Positions 8,026 to 17,834 of a stretch of DNA of 64,000 nt are shown in pieces. The DNA is taken from contig JALCSW010000002.1 in assembly GCA_022653695.1 (NCBI GenBank), positions 1 to 64,000 of the forward strand, read 5' to 3'. The notes beneath the pieces are model-generated. The model was not told the DNA's origin and did not search any database. It was given only the letters and a program-made list of their open reading frames with translations. Each line of letters opens with the position of its first letter. Within the stretch, counting starts at the first letter, position 1. The DNA is from Bacilli bacterium (GTDB taxonomy: Bacteria > Bacillota_I > Bacilli_A > RFN20 > CAG-826). The position numbers and the translations under genes were made by a program.

Positions 8026-9063
8026 ATGCCCTTCGCGGATTTTCGGCATATCGGCTCCTGGCTTCTTTTGCTGGGGGCTTTTTGCGTCGGGTGCGCGCCC
8101 GCCAAAAAAGAAGAGGAGCCCGCCCTCGGCGATTATGTGAGCGAGCTTCCTTTCCGCGAAGGGTACGCGATTCTTCAGCTTAGCGACCTCCATTTCGGGT
8201 GCGAGAGCGACCTTTCGCACGAGTTGGCGTATCTCGACGCGGTGGTCGCCGCCGCGAGGCAACCCGATTTCCTCATGCTGACCGGCGATTGCTTCCTTTT
8301 GGGCAACGAGAGGGTCGCTTCCGCCCTGTTCGCGCGGATCCGCTCGTATGGGGTTCCTTACGGGGTCACGTGGGGGAACCACGACGCCGACGGGTACTAC
8401 CGTTTCTCGTGGCTCGAGGGGCTGGTTAAGGAAGGCGAAAGCGTTTACCGCCACCCGGAAGGCTCCTCCCTTAGCGGCGCCAGCAACTACGTGGTGAACC
8501 TCGTCGAAGGTGGGAAAACCGTTTGGCAGCTCTATTCCCTCGACAGCCATAGTTGCGTCCAGACGAACCCCTTCCGTTACGAGCACCCGCCGATCGACGA
8601 GGGCCAGGTCTCGTGGTACGAAAGCGAATGCGAAGCCGCGAGGAGGCCCGACGGGGCCTACGTCCCTTCCATCGCCTATTTCCACATTCCGCTCCGGGAG
8701 ACGGCGAAGGCTTACGCCGACGAGGGCGGGCTCACCACCTACCTGAGGTGGGAGAAGAACGAATCCATTTCGCCTTCCTACAAGGAATCCTCTTTCTTTT
8801 CCGCCGCCAAAAAGCGGAACGCCAAGGCTCTTTTCTATGGTCATGACCACGGCAACGATTTCGTGGCCGATTACGATGGGGTGACCCTCGGATACGGCGT
8901 CAAAACGGACAAGGAGCTCTATTACGCGAGAAGCGAGAAGCGGGGCTACGACCTCATCGGCGGCTCCCTTCTCACGCTTCACGAGGACGCGACGTTCGAC
9001 CTGACGCACCTCTACGTTCAGGACGACGCGGTTTTTACGACCTATCGGGAGAGCTACAAATGA
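8026..9063 (+). CDS. Secreted/lipoprotein-like metallophosphoesterase
   Basis: Start set at 8026, one base after the degV stop, because this Met begins a signal sequence (SWLLLLGAFCVGCAP) with a lipobox-like CVGC; a frame open upstream overlaps degV and is ignored. The 345-residue product has all metallophosphoesterase motifs: DLHFG, GDCF, GNHD, FHIP and GHDHGND, which bind two metals. It resembles the calcineurin-like exported Icc/PAP family. Probable role: extracellular hydrolysis of a phosphomonoester or diester. The -3 residue of the lipobox is Cys rather than Leu, so lipidation is uncertain. The end overlaps the next gene by 4 bases. Confidence 0.85.
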   Translation: MPFADFRHIGSWLLLLGAFCVGCAPAKKEEEPALGDYVSELPFREGYAILQLSDLHFGCESDLSHELAYLDAVVAAARQPDFLMLTGDCFLLGNERVASALFARIRSYGVPYGVTWGNHDADGYYRFSWLEGLVKEGESVYRHPEGSSLSGASNYVVNLVEGGKTVWQLYSLDSHSCVQTNPFRYEHPPIDEGQVSWYESECEAARRPDGAYVPSIAYFHIPLRETAKAYADEGGLTTYLRWEKNESISPSYKESSFFSAAKKRNAKALFYGHDHGNDFVADYDGVTLGYGVKTDKELYYARSEKRGYDLIGGSLLTLHEDATFDLTHLYVQDDAVFTTYRESYK

Positions 9064-9941
9064 GGCGGGTCCTGGTTCGCGCGACCCTGCTTTCCCTGGT
9101 TTTGGTTTATGCGGGGTGGTGCCTTTCGAATCTCTTGCTCTCCCTCGCCCAGGAAATCCCGAATTTCTTTCGCTTCGCCCTTCCTTATTGGATGGGCGAG
9201 GTCTACGCGCTCGGGGTCGTCGTTTTCGCCCTCCGCCTCCTTAGGTCCGTTTTCGAGGGCATCGCCGAGCGGACGGCGAAGCGGTGGGGCGTGGCGATGG
9301 CTCTGGTCGCGTTTGCGGTGATATCGGGGATTTGCCTCGAGGCTTCTTTCGGGGTCCTCGATTGGTTCGCGGGAGGCTTCGACCCGCTCTACCCGCTTGA
9401 GCCCTTGATCGGCTCGTTCCTGATGCTCGCCCTCGGCTCTTGGCTTTACTTTCGGAAGCCTAAAGGAGGGGGCGCGCCTCAGAAAGCGCCGCCCCGTCCA
9501 TGGTGGGAGCGTTGGGGGAAGGGGATCTTCGCCCTTCTGGCCCTCGCTTTCTTCGGCCTCTTCCTTAACGGCGTTTGGTTCCTCGACCCCGAAGGCGGGC
9601 ATCTTTCCGGACTCATCGGCCTTTGCCTTGACATGGCCCTTCCTTTCGCGATGATGGTCGCCTATCTCTATTTGTCCGCCGAAAGTGGGGCTTTGCCAAA
9701 AAAGGCCGGCCCCGTCTTCTGCGGCGTCTATTTGGCCCTCGGCCTTCTCCTCGCCCTTTGGCGTTGGCTCGCCCTATGTCTCGACCCCCTCTACCTCGCC
9801 GAAGGGGGCGCGATCCTCCTTCCCTACGATCACATGAACCGCCTCGCCTACGGGACCGTTCTCCTCTTCGTTCTCAACGTCCTCGTCCCCGCCGGGGGCC
9901 TTCTCCGCTCTTGCATACGCTCGCGTAAGCGCGTATCTTAG
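9060..9941 (+). CDS. Polytopic membrane protein, unknown
   Basis: 293 residues with an ATGA overlap to the phosphoesterase, indicating translational coupling. About seven hydrophobic segments are visible (for example residues 7-30, 45-62, 78-98, 110-130, 150-170, 185-205, 215-235, 260-285), separated by short Arg/Lys-rich loops, including a Pro-rich loop near 136-148. No catalytic motif or known family is recognisable. Strong coupling suggests a role with the surface phosphoesterase, but nothing in the sequence says what. Confidence 0.6.
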   Translation: MRRVLVRATLLSLVLVYAGWCLSNLLLSLAQEIPNFFRFALPYWMGEVYALGVVVFALRLLRSVFEGIAERTAKRWGVAMALVAFAVISGICLEASFGVLDWFAGGFDPLYPLEPLIGSFLMLALGSWLYFRKPKGGGAPQKAPPRPWWERWGKGIFALLALAFFGLFLNGVWFLDPEGGHLSGLIGLCLDMALPFAMMVAYLYLSAESGALPKKAGPVFCGVYLALGLLLALWRWLALCLDPLYLAEGGAILLPYDHMNRLAYGTVLLFVLNVLVPAGGLLRSCIRSRKRVS

Positions 9942-9992
9942 ATGGTGCGGAAGACCCTCGAGCAGGCTCCGCCAAGCTCAATAGTCTAATGT

Positions 9993-10025
9993 GAGTGGCC
10001 TTCTATTGGAGCCACTCTTTCTTTT
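9993..10025 (+). promoter_or_regulatory. Hairpin with U-tract in rimP leader (attenuator-like)
   Basis: GAGTGGC (9993-9999) pairs with GCCACTC (10011-10017) around an 11-nt loop, followed by TTTCTTTT. It lies 12 bases before the rimP ATG, directly upstream of its Shine-Dalgarno (GGGGAGG). A hairpin of this kind in front of the rimP-nusA operon is common in Firmicutes. It could end upstream transcription or attenuate the operon. Confidence 0.6.
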
Positions 10026-10037
10026 GGGGAGGCAGGG

Positions 10038-10496
10038 ATGGACGAGATATCCAAAGTGACGGCGCTTCTTGAGGCGCCCTTATCCAGAGCCGGGTACGAT
10101 TTGGCGTCGGTCAAACTGACACGCGAGAAAGACGGGCTCACGCTTCACGTGACGGTGGATCGCCTCGCGCCCATTTCGCTCGACGACATCGTCAAAGTGG
10201 GCGACATCGTCAATCCGCTCCTCGACGCGGCGGACCCCATCGGCGGGCCCTACACCCTCGATCTCAGCAGCCTCGGGGCCGAGAAGCCGATCAAACTCGA
10301 ACGGCTCGGCGATTACGTGGGCCGCTACGTCAGCCTCCATCTGTCGCGCCCCTGCCAAGGCGAGAACCTCCTTGAGGGGACCCTCGTCTCCGTGGGGAAG
10401 GACGTCCTCATTCGGGTCAAAGACAAGACCCGCTTCCGGGAGTTCACGTTCCCGGCCCAAAACGTCGATAAGGCCCGTTTGGCCATCGAATTCTAA
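10038..10496 (+). CDS. rimP: Ribosome maturation factor RimP
   Basis: 152 residues, normal length. The N-terminal alpha-beta domain (1-~75, ...GGPYTLDLSSLGAEKPI, the family's YxLEVSSPGxxRPL region) is followed by the SH3-like barrel (~80-152). RimP assists 30S subunit maturation by promoting the S12 pseudoknot region. It heads the classical rimP-nusA-ylxQ-infB-rbfA operon and lies 24 bases before nusA. The conserved SSPG is degenerate here (SSLG), which is unusual but tolerable. Confidence 0.93.
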   Translation: MDEISKVTALLEAPLSRAGYDLASVKLTREKDGLTLHVTVDRLAPISLDDIVKVGDIVNPLLDAADPIGGPYTLDLSSLGAEKPIKLERLGDYVGRYVSLHLSRPCQGENLLEGTLVSVGKDVLIRVKDKTRFREFTFPAQNVDKARLAIEF

Positions 10497-10520
10497 AGAA
10501 AGAAAAAGAAGGAAACAATT

Positions 10521-12254
10521 ATGGATGCACAAGCATTCGCCAGCGCGATTCACGAAATCGCGGAATCCAAAGGCCTCACCGACGAGGCCGTCGTGAACGC
10601 CCTTAAGGACGCTCTTCAGAAAGCCTATCTCCATTATTTGGCCCAAGGTCTCGCGATCGGCGACGACGCCGTCGTGACCGTCGACATCGACATGGCCAAA
10701 GGCGAGATCGTCCTCGCTCAGGTCAAGAAGGTCGTCGACGAGGTCCAGGACGATTACCTCGAGGTGAGCGTCGAGGACGCCAACAAAGGCCTCAAGAAGA
10801 AAAAGTACAAGGCCGGCGACGATTTCCCCATCCCGTGCCCGGCCGAGGAACTCAGCAAAATGACCGCTCAGGCCGTCAAAACGATCCTTCGCCAAAAGAT
10901 CGCCGAAGCGGAGCGCGTCGCCCTTTACGACGTTTATAAAGACCACATCGGCGAGATGATAACCGGCACCGTCGAGAAGGCGGACGACCGGAGCGTCACC
11001 GTCAACATCGGCCGCACCATGGTCGAGCTCGGCCGCCGCGAGATGATCGGCGACGAATACTTCAAAGTCGGCGACCCGATCAAGGTCTACATCCAGGAAG
11101 TCAAAGAGGCTCAGCAGGAGGGCAAGCCATCCCATGGCCCCCAGATCGAGGTCACCCGCAGCAGCGAGGGCTTCCTTAAGCGCCTCTTCGAGGAGGAAAT
11201 CCACGAAATCTACGACGGGACCGTCCTCATCAAAGGCATCGCCCGCGAAGCCGGCGTGCGCAGCAAGGTCGCCGTCGTGAGCACGAACGAGGACGTGGAC
11301 GCGACAGGCGCCTGCATCGGCCCGAGCGGCAGCCGCATCCAGAAGATCGTGAGCCAACTCGGAAACGGGAAGGACAAAGAGAAGATCGACATCATCGCCT
11401 ATAGCGACAACCCCGGCCTCTACGTCGCGGAATCGCTCCGCCCGGCCCAGGTTCTGGGAGTGGCTCTGCAACCCATCGATCCCGCGCTCCCGCACCAGAA
11501 GGCCATCGCCGTCGTCAAGGACGAGCAACTGAGCCTCGCCATCGGCAAGAAAGGCGCCAACGCCCGCCTGGCCAACAAACTGACCGGCTACAGCATCGAC
11601 ATCATGGAGGAGAGCGAAGCGCAGGAGGAAGCCCTCGAGTACGTCACTCTGGAGGAGCTCCAGAAGCAGGCCGACGACGAGAAGAAGGCCTTGGAGCGTC
11701 AGGCCTACGCCGAAAAGAGCCAGGAAGAGGCGAGAAAGCGAGCCGAGGAAGCCGCTTTGGCCGCAACCATGGCCGCTCCGGTCGCCGAGGTCCACGAAGA
11801 CGAAGCCGCCTCCCCCGTCCCCGAAGAGACGGTCGCGGAAGCCTCCGCCCCCCTCCCTTCCCCGGAAGCCCAAAGCGTTCCCGCGAAGGAAGAGGAAATC
11901 GCGCCGGCCCCCGCCCCGGTCGAGGAAAGCCCGCTCATCCCCACGACCGTCAAGACCACCAAGACCCTCGACGAACTCGAGAAGGAACTCGAAGAGGAGA
12001 AAAAGCGCGTCCCCGAGGCGAGCAAGCCTTACGAGAAGCGCAAATACGGCAAGCGCCCTCGGAAGATCACCGACGAGGAGCAGGCTCACGCCAAACCGAC
12101 GGAGGCCGCCCCTTCCGCCGATGCCATGCCGATCTATTCGCAAGAGGAACTTGACGAGATCGCCAGGGAAGAGGAGGAGGCCTCCGCCGACGCCAAATCC
12201 GAAATCGACGACCTCGACAGCGAGGATTTCGACAAGTACTACGACGACAAGTGA
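10521..12254 (+). CDS. nusA: Transcription termination/antitermination factor NusA
   Basis: 577 residues. The N-terminal RNA-polymerase-binding domain (1-~130), S1 domain (~135-200, ITGTVEKADDRSVTVNIG), KH1 and KH2 (~205-350, containing GACIGPSGSRIQKI and LAIGKKGANARLANKL) are all present. Beyond residue ~365 comes a ~210-residue Glu/Ala/Pro-rich, probably disordered tail with a basic patch (KPYEKRKYGKRPRK). Bacillus NusA ends soon after KH2, so the tail is extra. NusA modulates pausing, termination and antitermination. It lies second in the operon. Confidence 0.95.
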   Translation: MDAQAFASAIHEIAESKGLTDEAVVNALKDALQKAYLHYLAQGLAIGDDAVVTVDIDMAKGEIVLAQVKKVVDEVQDDYLEVSVEDANKGLKKKKYKAGDDFPIPCPAEELSKMTAQAVKTILRQKIAEAERVALYDVYKDHIGEMITGTVEKADDRSVTVNIGRTMVELGRREMIGDEYFKVGDPIKVYIQEVKEAQQEGKPSHGPQIEVTRSSEGFLKRLFEEEIHEIYDGTVLIKGIAREAGVRSKVAVVSTNEDVDATGACIGPSGSRIQKIVSQLGNGKDKEKIDIIAYSDNPGLYVAESLRPAQVLGVALQPIDPALPHQKAIAVVKDEQLSLAIGKKGANARLANKLTGYSIDIMEESEAQEEALEYVTLEELQKQADDEKKALERQAYAEKSQEEARKRAEEAALAATMAAPVAEVHEDEAASPVPEETVAEASAPLPSPEAQSVPAKEEEIAPAPAPVEESPLIPTTVKTTKTLDELEKELEEEKKRVPEASKPYEKRKYGKRPRKITDEEQAHAKPTEAAPSADAMPIYSQEELDEIAREEEEASADAKSEIDDLDSEDFDKYYDDK

Positions 12255-12288
12255 GGGCCTGAGCGCCTTCGCTAGGGAGGAACGCCGA

Positions 12289-12588
12289 ATGGGCAAAAAC
12301 GAATTGGGGTTCCTGGGGCTCCTCTATCGGGGCCATCAGGCCCTCATCGGCAAAGAAGCCAAAGCGGCGCTGGCGGGGGTTTCGCTCCTCGTCCTCGCCT
12401 CCGACGCCTCACCTCGAACGACTGAAGAATACGCTTCGCGGGCGGGGAAGCGGGGTATCCCCCTCCTCCGCGACGTGAGCAAAGCCGACTTGGGGCGAGC
12501 CCTGGGGCGGAAAGAGGTCAGTTGCCTCGCCATTCTTGGCAAGAAGGCGGCGGAAAGCCTCCTAGCGAAACGAAAGGAGAACGATTGA
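12289..12588 (+). CDS. ylxQ: L7Ae/YlxQ-family RNA-binding protein
   Basis: Start at 12289, with AGGGAGG 8 bases upstream; the frame is open further upstream inside nusA but that part has no coding character. The product is 99 residues with the L7Ae fold pattern: LGLLYRGHQALIGKEA, then LLVLASDASPRTTEEY, then GIPLLRDVSKADLGRALG. YlxQ proteins are small kink-turn-binding-family members encoded between nusA and infB. The usual ylxR gene between nusA and ylxQ is absent here: only 34 bases separate nusA and ylxQ. Confidence 0.85.
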   Translation: MGKNELGFLGLLYRGHQALIGKEAKAALAGVSLLVLASDASPRTTEEYASRAGKRGIPLLRDVSKADLGRALGRKEVSCLAILGKKAAESLLAKRKEND

Positions 12589-12589
12589 T

Positions 12590-14446
<1,857 letters not shown>

Positions 14447-14449
14447 GGT

Positions 14450-14812
14450 ATGGCGAACCGCCAAGGGCGCGTCAAGGCCCTCATCCAGAAAAACCTGAGC
14501 GACATCCTCACGCGCGAACTCCATAATCCGCGCGTGGGCCTACCTTCGGTCAGCGAAGTCGCGGTCAATAGCGATTACAGCCTCGCCAAGGTCTACGTGA
14601 GTTTTCTCGGCGCCAAATACCCCCGCCAATGCCTCGAGGAGTTGAACCGCTGCAAAGGCTACGTCCGCTCGTCCCTCGCCAAGAAGATGGACATTTACAA
14701 GGTGCCCGACCTCCTTTTCGTCTATGACGACCAGTTCGATAGGGCCGCCCGGCTCGAGGAGGCTTTGGCCCGCGAGGAGAAAAGCCTCGCCGACGCCAAA
14801 AAAGGCAAATGA
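14450..14812 (+). CDS. rbfA: Ribosome-binding factor A
   Basis: 120 residues with the KH-type RbfA fold: MANRQGRVKALIQKNLSDIL, then LPSVSEVAVNSDYSLAKVYVSFL, then a LFVYDDQFDRAARLEEAL C-terminus matching the family's DxSxxxxxxIxxLL end. RbfA acts in late 16S rRNA maturation, the 5' helix region. Last gene of the infB operon, with a strong terminator 8 bases beyond the stop. Confidence 0.95.
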   Translation: MANRQGRVKALIQKNLSDILTRELHNPRVGLPSVSEVAVNSDYSLAKVYVSFLGAKYPRQCLEELNRCKGYVRSSLAKKMDIYKVPDLLFVYDDQFDRAARLEEALAREEKSLADAKKGK

Positions 14813-14819
14813 AAGAAAA

Positions 14820-14847
14820 GGACCCGATTCGCCTCGGGTCCTTTTTT
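14820..14847. terminator. Bidirectional terminator between rbfA and ttcA-like gene
   Basis: GGACCCGA (14820-14827) pairs perfectly with TCGGGTCC (14834-14841), with a 6-nt loop, followed by six T. A-rich sequence on the other side makes it work for the convergent minus-strand gene as well. Confidence 0.9.
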
Positions 14848-14855
14848 CATCGCCC

Positions 14856-15971
14856 TTATTTTTCGATTCGCCTAATGTAGCGTTCCGTTTTGCGGCCCGG
14901 CTCTTTCATCTTAAGGAATCCCGCTTCCGATTTGGTTCGCTTTGAGCAGCCTAAAAGCACGAAAGTGACGGGATTCGCCGTTTTGCTGAGGATATCCACG
15001 ATCTCCTGAACCGCGATGGTTTGGGCTTTTTGCGGCCCCGAAAGACCCTCGATGACGAACCGGTGGCCGCTGAGGCGGCGATAAGCCAGCGTCCCCACGC
15101 GCTCGTGGCGGCGCAAAATGAGATAGAGGGACTCCCCTTCCCTGAGGGGCTTCCCCGCGAAAGGCGTTCCGACGATATCCTGAGCCGATATGATGGGTTT
15201 CAAAGCGTATGAGTGATCGAGGGCGCTTTCGAACTCCAGCGCGGAGAAATAGAGTTTGAACGGGGCGTAATTAGTGAGCATGCTTCGGAAATTCCCCTTG
15301 GCTTCCGGCCATTGCGCGTAGATGGACCTCAGCAGGTCTTTCGTGGCTTGGCGGTCCGTGAAGCCGTTGGCCGGGCACTGGCTTTTCAAAACGGGCATCC
15401 TCTCTTCCTCGGCGAGGAGGCTCAGGTCCCTCTCGTAGCAATAGATGAGGGGCCGAATGAAGGTCACGTGGGCCCGTTCCAGCCGCATCTTGGGCTCGAA
15501 AGTGGCGACCCTTCCCCCATGGATCATGTTCATGAAAAGCGTTTCCGTCGCGTCGTCGCTATGATGGGCGAAGGCCACTTTGTTGTAGCCGAGCTTTTTG
15601 GCGACGGCGTTCATGGCGGCCTTCTTCATCCGCGAGCAGATGCTGCAGGGAAGATGGCGGCCGCCTTTCGCGTGGGCCTTCAGGATATCGTAGACGAAAC
15701 GGGAATCGCTCACGTAGAGCTCGCTTCCTAGCGAATGGCAGAACGCCTTGAGCGCGGAGAGGTCCGGGTTTCCGAAACCCAGGTCGAGATAGACCGGCTT
15801 CACTTCGAAGTTCTTCGCGGCGAAGCGGCCGTAGAGAGAAAGGGCGCGCAGCAGGCAAAGGCTGTCTTTGCCGCCCGAGAGGCCGACGAGGATTTTATCC
15901 CCCTCGTCGATGAGCGAGAAGTCGCGGTCGGCCTTCCGCAGGGCCGCGAGGACATGTCGAATGTATTTCAT
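14856..15971 (-). CDS. TtcA-like PP-loop tRNA thiolation enzyme
   Basis: Start set at 15971 (MKYIRHVL), since the longer frame runs into truB. 371 residues. The ATP-PP-loop SGGKDS is at 32-37; Cys109-x-x-Cys112 and Cys199 have the spacing of the three [4Fe-4S] ligands of TtcA (CxxC, then a third Cys ~87 later). TtcA makes 2-thiocytidine at tRNA position 32. TilS lacks these cysteines, so I prefer TtcA-like over TilS. After residue ~265 there is a ~105-residue C-terminal part (GESLYLILRRHERVGTLAYRR...) not expected in E. coli TtcA. Divergent from truB through a shared palindromic promoter. Confidence 0.75.
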   Translation of the reverse strand: MKYIRHVLAALRKADRDFSLIDEGDKILVGLSGGKDSLCLLRALSLYGRFAAKNFEVKPVYLDLGFGNPDLSALKAFCHSLGSELYVSDSRFVYDILKAHAKGGRHLPCSICSRMKKAAMNAVAKKLGYNKVAFAHHSDDATETLFMNMIHGGRVATFEPKMRLERAHVTFIRPLIYCYERDLSLLAEEERMPVLKSQCPANGFTDRQATKDLLRSIYAQWPEAKGNFRSMLTNYAPFKLYFSALEFESALDHSYALKPIISAQDIVGTPFAGKPLREGESLYLILRRHERVGTLAYRRLSGHRFVIEGLSGPQKAQTIAVQEIVDILSKTANPVTFVLLGCSKRTKSEAGFLKMKEPGRKTERYIRRIEK

Positions 15972-15990
15972 GGGGTAAAAGCGCCTCCGA

Positions 15991-16004
15991 GACATTATAA
16001 TGTC
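15991..16004. promoter_or_regulatory. Palindromic bidirectional -10 element
   Basis: A perfect 14-bp palindrome (GACATTATAATGTC) puts TATAAT on both strands (15996-16001 plus; 15999-15994 minus). It lies in the 40-base gap between the divergent ttcA-like and truB starts, so both genes can be read from one overlapping -10. No strong -35 is visible on either side. Confidence 0.65.
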
Positions 16005-16011
16005 CCTAAGT

Positions 16012-16860
16012 ATGGAAAGCGGCATTTTATTGCTCGACAAAGAGGCGGGGATGACTTCCCGCGACGTCGATAACCGGTTGCAAAAGGAATTCGGGACGAA
16101 GCGCGTGGGGCACCTCGGCACTCTCGACCCTTTCGCGACTGGCCTTTTGCTCGTGGGGGTGGGCCGGGGGACCAAGTTCCTGCCCTATGTCGACGATTCG
16201 AGAAAAAGCTATTTGGCGACCCTCCGGCTGGGCGAGACGACCTCCTCGCTCGATCCCGACACCCCGGTGATCGCCCGAAAAAGCGTGCCGAGCCTCACGA
16301 ACGGGGATATCGTCAAGGTTTTTTCTTCTTTTAGGGGGAAAGGCGAACAGGTTCCGCCGATGACGAGCGCCATAAAAGTGAACGGGGAGCCGCTCTACAA
16401 AGCCGCCCACGCGGGCAAAGTCGTCGAACGGAAGCCGCGAAGCGTCGAGATTTTCTCGCTGAATCTCATTGAAACGAAAGAAAACGCCATCGTCTTTTCG
16501 ACCACGGTTTCGAGGGGGACCTACATCCGCGTTTTGGGGAGCGATATCGCCGCGCGGCTCGGCACCGTAGGGTACCTCACGTCTTTGCGGCGCCTTTCGA
16601 TCGGGCCTTTTCTCGTCGCGGACGCCAAGAAGCTCGCCGCCATCGGGGAGGAGCCCTTCATCGACGGGACTTTGGCCATCACCACGATGAAGCACGTCGA
16701 GATCGACGAGGACGATCTCGATCGCGCCAAGAACGGGGCGCCCTTCGACCTCGCCGAGGATTACGGGGCGAAAGTGCTGCTCACGCTCCATGGGGAGGCC
16801 GTCGCCGTTTATAGGCGTTTCGCGGACACCCATTACCGGGCCGAAAGGGGGCTTTTCTAG
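16012..16860 (+). CDS. truB: tRNA pseudouridine(55) synthase TruB
   Basis: 282 residues from the ATG at 16012; an in-frame ATG at 16000 lies inside the -10. The N-terminus MESGILLLDKEAGMTSRDV and the catalytic motif GHLGTLDPFATGLL (nucleophile Asp in TLDP, ~residue 41) identify TruB, which makes Psi55 in the tRNA T-loop. The C-terminus has the short PUA-like region. There is no Shine-Dalgarno, and the -10 begins 16 bases before the ATG, so the mRNA is probably leaderless or nearly so. Followed by ribF with a 1-base overlap, the usual truB-ribF pair. Confidence 0.95.
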   Translation: MESGILLLDKEAGMTSRDVDNRLQKEFGTKRVGHLGTLDPFATGLLLVGVGRGTKFLPYVDDSRKSYLATLRLGETTSSLDPDTPVIARKSVPSLTNGDIVKVFSSFRGKGEQVPPMTSAIKVNGEPLYKAAHAGKVVERKPRSVEIFSLNLIETKENAIVFSTTVSRGTYIRVLGSDIAARLGTVGYLTSLRRLSIGPFLVADAKKLAAIGEEPFIDGTLAITTMKHVEIDEDDLDRAKNGAPFDLAEDYGAKVLLTLHGEAVAVYRRFADTHYRAERGLF

Positions 16861-17750
16861 TGGAACGGATCTATCTTGATTACCGCAGGATCCGGCCTCG
16901 CGAAGGCAAACTCACCCTCCTTTTAGGCAGTTTCGATGGGGTCCATCGCGGGCACAGGCGCCTGATTGAGGAGGGCAAGAAAGCCGCCGAAGGCGATCTG
17001 GGGGTCTTGCTTTTCGCCGAGAATCCGGCCGCTTTCCTGCCAAACGGGAAAAGCCATGAGGTTCTGACGAGCCTTGAGGACAAACTCCGCCTTTTCGAAG
17101 CGGAGGGCCTCGACTGCGCCTTCATCCTCAAGGTCGACCGCGCTTTCTTCGATCTGTCCCCGGAGGCCTTCCTCGAGCGGGTCCTCAAGCCGCTTCATCC
17201 GGAGAGTGTGGTCGTGGGCGAGGATTACACGTTCGGACGCGGGGGCTCGGGCCGCGCGGATCTTCTTTCGGGGTCTTTCGTGGTCGCGGAGGTTCCGCTT
17301 CTTGACTACCAAGGGGCGAAAGTCTCCACTCAGCGCATCATCGCCGATTTGACGAACGGGGACATCGCCTCCGCGAACCGCCAATTGGGGCGCGACTACG
17401 AGATCCACGGCACGGTGGGGCACGGCTTCGAGAACGGGCGCCGGATCGGCTTTCCGACGGCGAACCTTGAGACGAAGACCCCCTATGCCCTTCCGAAAGT
17501 CGGCGTGTATGGGGGCCTCGTCTTCCTGCGTGGGTTGCCTTATCGATCCCTCATCAACATCGGGACCAATCCGACCGTGGGGTTATTGAGGCGGCCCCGG
17601 GTCGAGTGCTACCTCAAGGGTTTCGAAGGCTCGATTTACGGCGAGACGATCTACGTTTCTTTCCATGAGCGGATCCGCGATGAGATCAAATTCGCCTCCC
17701 TGAGCGACCTTGAGCGGCAACTCAAGAAAGATATCGCCTCGCTTGGGTAG
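16860..17750 (+). CDS. ribF: Riboflavin kinase/FMN adenylyltransferase
   Basis: 296 residues starting with GTG that shares a base with the truB stop. The N-terminal adenylyltransferase domain has LGSFDGVHRGHRRLI (~22-36) and the later VVGEDYTFGRGGSG; the C-terminal riboflavin kinase domain (~175-296) has GRRIGFPTANLE with the kinase PTAN motif. It converts riboflavin to FMN and FAD. These cofactors serve flavoproteins found nearby, such as the nitroreductase and the FAD oxidoreductases. Confidence 0.95.
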   Translation: MERIYLDYRRIRPREGKLTLLLGSFDGVHRGHRRLIEEGKKAAEGDLGVLLFAENPAAFLPNGKSHEVLTSLEDKLRLFEAEGLDCAFILKVDRAFFDLSPEAFLERVLKPLHPESVVVGEDYTFGRGGSGRADLLSGSFVVAEVPLLDYQGAKVSTQRIIADLTNGDIASANRQLGRDYEIHGTVGHGFENGRRIGFPTANLETKTPYALPKVGVYGGLVFLRGLPYRSLINIGTNPTVGLLRRPRVECYLKGFEGSIYGETIYVSFHERIRDEIKFASLSDLERQLKKDIASLG

Positions 17751-17752
17751 AG

Positions 17753-17778
17753 TTAAACCCCCTGATTGCGGGGTTTAA
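17753..17778. terminator. Hairpin after ribF (weak terminator)
   Basis: TTAAACCCC (17753-17761) and GGGGTTTAA (17770-17778) pair perfectly around an 8-nt loop, three bases after the ribF stop. No T-run follows, so its strength as a terminator is uncertain. Confidence 0.5.
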
Positions 17779-17820
17779 GAGGCATGGCGGCCGATGTTAG
17801 GAAAACGCGCCGGAAAATGG

Positions 17821-17829
17821 TAATATAAA
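17821..17829 (+). promoter_or_regulatory. Leaderless-type -10 of the MTA/SAH deaminase gene
   Basis: TAATAT (17821-17826) overlaps TATAAA (17824-17829). The ATG is at 17835 and no Shine-Dalgarno lies between, so transcription should start within a few bases of the ATG. Confidence 0.55.
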
Positions 17830-17834
17830 AAGTT

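Noticed and set aside
10080-12296. 738-codon minus-strand frame opposite nusA
   Set aside because: Antisense shadow of nusA in GC-rich DNA; repeated Asp/Val/Leu-rich low-complexity translation and no start signals.
14856-15971. Naming this gene tilS (tRNA lysidine synthase)
   Set aside because: It has the CxxC...C iron-sulphur ligands of TtcA and lacks the TilS C-terminal domains; the PP-loop alone is not specific.
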